Source: Pseudoxanthomonas koreensis_A
GTDB lineage: Bacteria; Pseudomonadota; Gammaproteobacteria; Xanthomonadales; Xanthomonadaceae
Reading direction: 5' to 3'
Length of the DNA: 64,000 nt
NCBI RefSeq assembly: GCF_041890415.1
Contig: NZ_CP169056.1
Coordinates: 186,001-250,000 of the forward strand
Shown: positions 62,376 through 64,000 of the stretch, one piece after another
Numbering within the stretch: position 1 is the first letter of the stretch
How the letters are laid out: the number at the start of each line of letters is the position of its first letter
Translations under genes and position numbers: made by a program
The notes under the pieces: model-generated
Told to the model about the DNA's origin: nothing
What the model saw: only the letters and a program-made list of their open reading frames with translations
The model's database searches: none

Positions 62376-63629
62376 TCATCTGGCCGCCGCGTCCGCCACC
62401 TGCACGCGGTCGCCGTCCTTCAGGGTCTCGGGCGGATCGAGTACCACGGTCTGGCCGGCGCTCAGCCCGGACAGCACCTGGCGGTCGGTGCCCATGGCCA
62501 GGCCGGTTTCCAGCGCGCGCCTGCGCACCCGGTCCTCGCCGTCGAGCACGAACGCCACCTGCGCGCCGTCGCGCTGCACGATCGCCGCGGCCGGGACCCG
62601 CACGCCCTGCGGCTTGGCTTCGCCCGCCACCGGCGCCGCTTCCAGGAAGCTCACCCGCACGCCCATGTCCGGGACGATGCGCGGGTCCTTTTCCTTCAGA
62701 GCCACCCGCACCTTGACCGTGGCCTTGCCGCGGTCGGCGGCGGGGATGATGGCGATCACCTCGGCCGGGATGCGCCAGTCCGGGTAGGCATTGAGCACGG
62801 CTTCCACCGGCATCTGCGGCTGCACCCGGCCGATGTAGGACTCGCCCACTTCCACTTCCACTTCCAGCGACTCCATGTCCACGATGGTGCCGATGCCGGT
62901 GCGGGTGAAGCCGCCGGTGGCCAGCGGCGAGACGATCTCGCCCGGCTGCGCCGCCTTGGCGATCACCACGCCGGCAAACGGTGCGCGCACGATGGTGTTG
63001 TCCACGCCCTGCTCGGCGATCTGCAACTGGTCGCCGGCCACCTGCGCGTTGCGCTGCGCGGTGGCCAGCTGCGCGCGCAGGCTGTCGCGCTGGGCCACTG
63101 CCTGCTCGTACTGCGCGCGCGAGACCAGCTGCTGCCCGACCAGTCCGGACAGGCGCCGGGCCTGGGCCTCGGCTTCCTGCAACTGCGCCTGCACCGACCC
63201 GACCTGGCTGCGCATGGCCGCAAGCTGGGACGCGGCGAGCGCGCGCTGGGCATCGGCGTCGATCGGCTCCAGGCGTGCAAGCACCTGCCCTTCCTCGACC
63301 TGCATGCCTTCCTCGATCAGCACTTCCTGCACCCGCCCGGTGACCTTGGCCGAGACCGTCGCCATGCGCCGCGCCACCACGTAGCCGCTGGCGTCCAGCA
63401 CCGAAGCAGCGCCGCCGGCGGACGACGCGATCGCCGCCACCGGCGCGGTGCGCACCTCGGGTGCCGCGTCGTCGCGTGTGATCCAGAAGGCGATCAGCAC
63501 CGCCAGCACCACCACGCCGGCCACCGCCAGCCCGAACAGCGCGCTGAAGCGGCGCGGCGGGGGCGCGGACGGCGTTTTCCTGTCGCGCTCGATGCGCAGT
63601 TCCTTGAGCAGTTCGGCAGAAGCGTTCAT
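62376..63629 (-). CDS. HlyD/MacA-type periplasmic adaptor
   Basis: The 417-residue adaptor has an N-terminal membrane anchor (LFGLAVAGVVVLAVLIAFWI), a biotinyl-lipoyl-like domain (ATVSAKVTGRVQEVLIEEG), and a coiled coil rich in Gln/Ala/Glu (about 130-215). Beta-barrel and membrane-proximal domains complete it. It would join the ABC pair to an outer-membrane channel; no TolC gene is in the window. First gene of the leftward efflux operon, 111 bases before the ATPase. Confidence 0.9.
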   Translation of the reverse strand: MNASAELLKELRIERDRKTPSAPPPRRFSALFGLAVAGVVVLAVLIAFWITRDDAAPEVRTAPVAAIASSAGGAASVLDASGYVVARRMATVSAKVTGRVQEVLIEEGMQVEEGQVLARLEPIDADAQRALAASQLAAMRSQVGSVQAQLQEAEAQARRLSGLVGQQLVSRAQYEQAVAQRDSLRAQLATAQRNAQVAGDQLQIAEQGVDNTIVRAPFAGVVIAKAAQPGEIVSPLATGGFTRTGIGTIVDMESLEVEVEVGESYIGRVQPQMPVEAVLNAYPDWRIPAEVIAIIPAADRGKATVKVRVALKEKDPRIVPDMGVRVSFLEAAPVAGEAKPQGVRVPAAAIVQRDGAQVAFVLDGEDRVRRRALETGLAMGTDRQVLSGLSAGQTVVLDPPETLKDGDRVQVADAAAR

Positions 63630-63805
63630 TGCGTATCCGTGGGTGAGTCCAGGCAGTGTCCGGCGCAAGGGTACACGCCGCCCATTGCCAGAGGTCACGC
63701 GTCGGCCGCTGCGGCCCGGCCGCATGGCGGGGCAGTGGCCGGCCTCGTGGCCGGACCGAAGCGGCGATGGACGACATGGTGCCGGCTGCCGGCGCGGCGG
63801 CGTAG

Positions 63806-63817
63806 TGACAGCTGTCA
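63806..63817. promoter_or_regulatory. Candidate operator between divergent ABC systems
   Basis: TGACAGCTGTCA is a perfect 12-base palindrome within the 272-base region between the adaptor gene and the truncated ATPase gene. TetR- and GntR-type regulators use such sites. No regulator gene is adjacent. Confidence 0.4.
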
Positions 63818-63901
63818 TGTGCTTGCCATGGCATCGGCCACTGCGCCCGCAGCGGGTGGATGTTCAACATGGCACCGTCTTCCCTGCAACGAGCACGCCC
63901 G

Positions 63902-64000
63902 ATGGACACCGCCACTCCTGCCCCGCTTGCACGGCTGCGACAGGCCCGCAAGCACTACGGCGCCACTTGCGCCCTGGACGGGCTGGACCTTGAGCTGCAT
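63902..64000 (+). CDS. ABC transporter ATPase, N-terminal fragment (cut by window edge)
   Basis: The first 33 codons are present. LRQARKHYGATCALDGLDLE matches the usual opening of an ABC ATPase, where the first strand precedes the ALDGLDL turn. It is divergent from the adaptor operon. The rest lies outside the window. Confidence 0.7.
   Translation, partial: MDTATPAPLARLRQARKHYGATCALDGLDLELH

Overview
The window is about 64 kb of very GC-rich chromosomal DNA that looks like a member of the Xanthomonadaceae (Lysobacter, Stenotrophomonas, Luteimonas or Pseudoxanthomonas relatives). The pointers are a type IV secretion effector carrying an XVIPCD tail, FabV, a host-attachment protein, DUF3297 and DUF3016 proteins, a flavohemoglobin-modulating QEGLA protein, and GTAGGAGCC-type REP hairpins scattered between genes. 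No rRNA, tRNA, integrase, transposase, prophage or CRISPR array was seen.

Layout. 0-7 kb: a fused acyl-CoA synthetase/acetyltransferase (Pat-like), then the methylcitrate-cycle pair acnD-prpF on the minus strand. 7-12.7 kb: a copper nitrite-respiration module. nirK, nirV, a SCO copper chaperone, azurin and a tiny Cys-tailed HMA-like protein run leftward. An OprC-like TonB copper receptor runs rightward from the same intergenic region, which carries two FNR/DNR-type palindromes. 12.7-23.6 kb: a methyltransferase/SGNH hydrolase/aminotransferase operon, a REP cluster, rsgA with a QEGLA metallopeptidase-like gene, maeB and aceE. 23.6-28.4 kb: secreted, membrane or small proteins of mostly unknown role.

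28.8-34.9 kb is the most unusual part. It is a leftward seven-gene block of six tandem paralogous lipoproteins followed by one XVIPCD effector with a zincin-like HExxH motif. Six junctions are joined by 4-base ATGA overlaps or a gap of a few bases. The lipoproteins are probably immunity proteins. They arose by segmental duplication with a period of 2343 bp and show exchanged C-terminal tails, so the array looks like an expanding immunity bank.

35-50 kb: a tannase-like esterase, an alpha/beta hydrolase, a PNPOx-like protein, an SDR, a beta-helix protein, a CHASE-GGDEF-EAL protein, an S9 peptidase and a GH9 endoglucanase. The beta-helix and GH9 genes share a LacI-type operator although they lie about 9.7 kb apart. 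A three-copy REP tandem follows. 50-64 kb: acpH, fabV, small conserved proteins, yaeQ, a HI0933-like flavoprotein, msrB, a host-attachment protein, two coupled EamA exporters, and an HlyD/MacB-type ABC efflux operon. That operon diverges from another ABC ATPase cut by the window edge.

Starts were moved from the longest ORF whenever a Shine-Dalgarno sequence, signal peptide, stop-start overlap or family length pointed to a different codon. All functions are assigned from motifs and family recall; no search was run.
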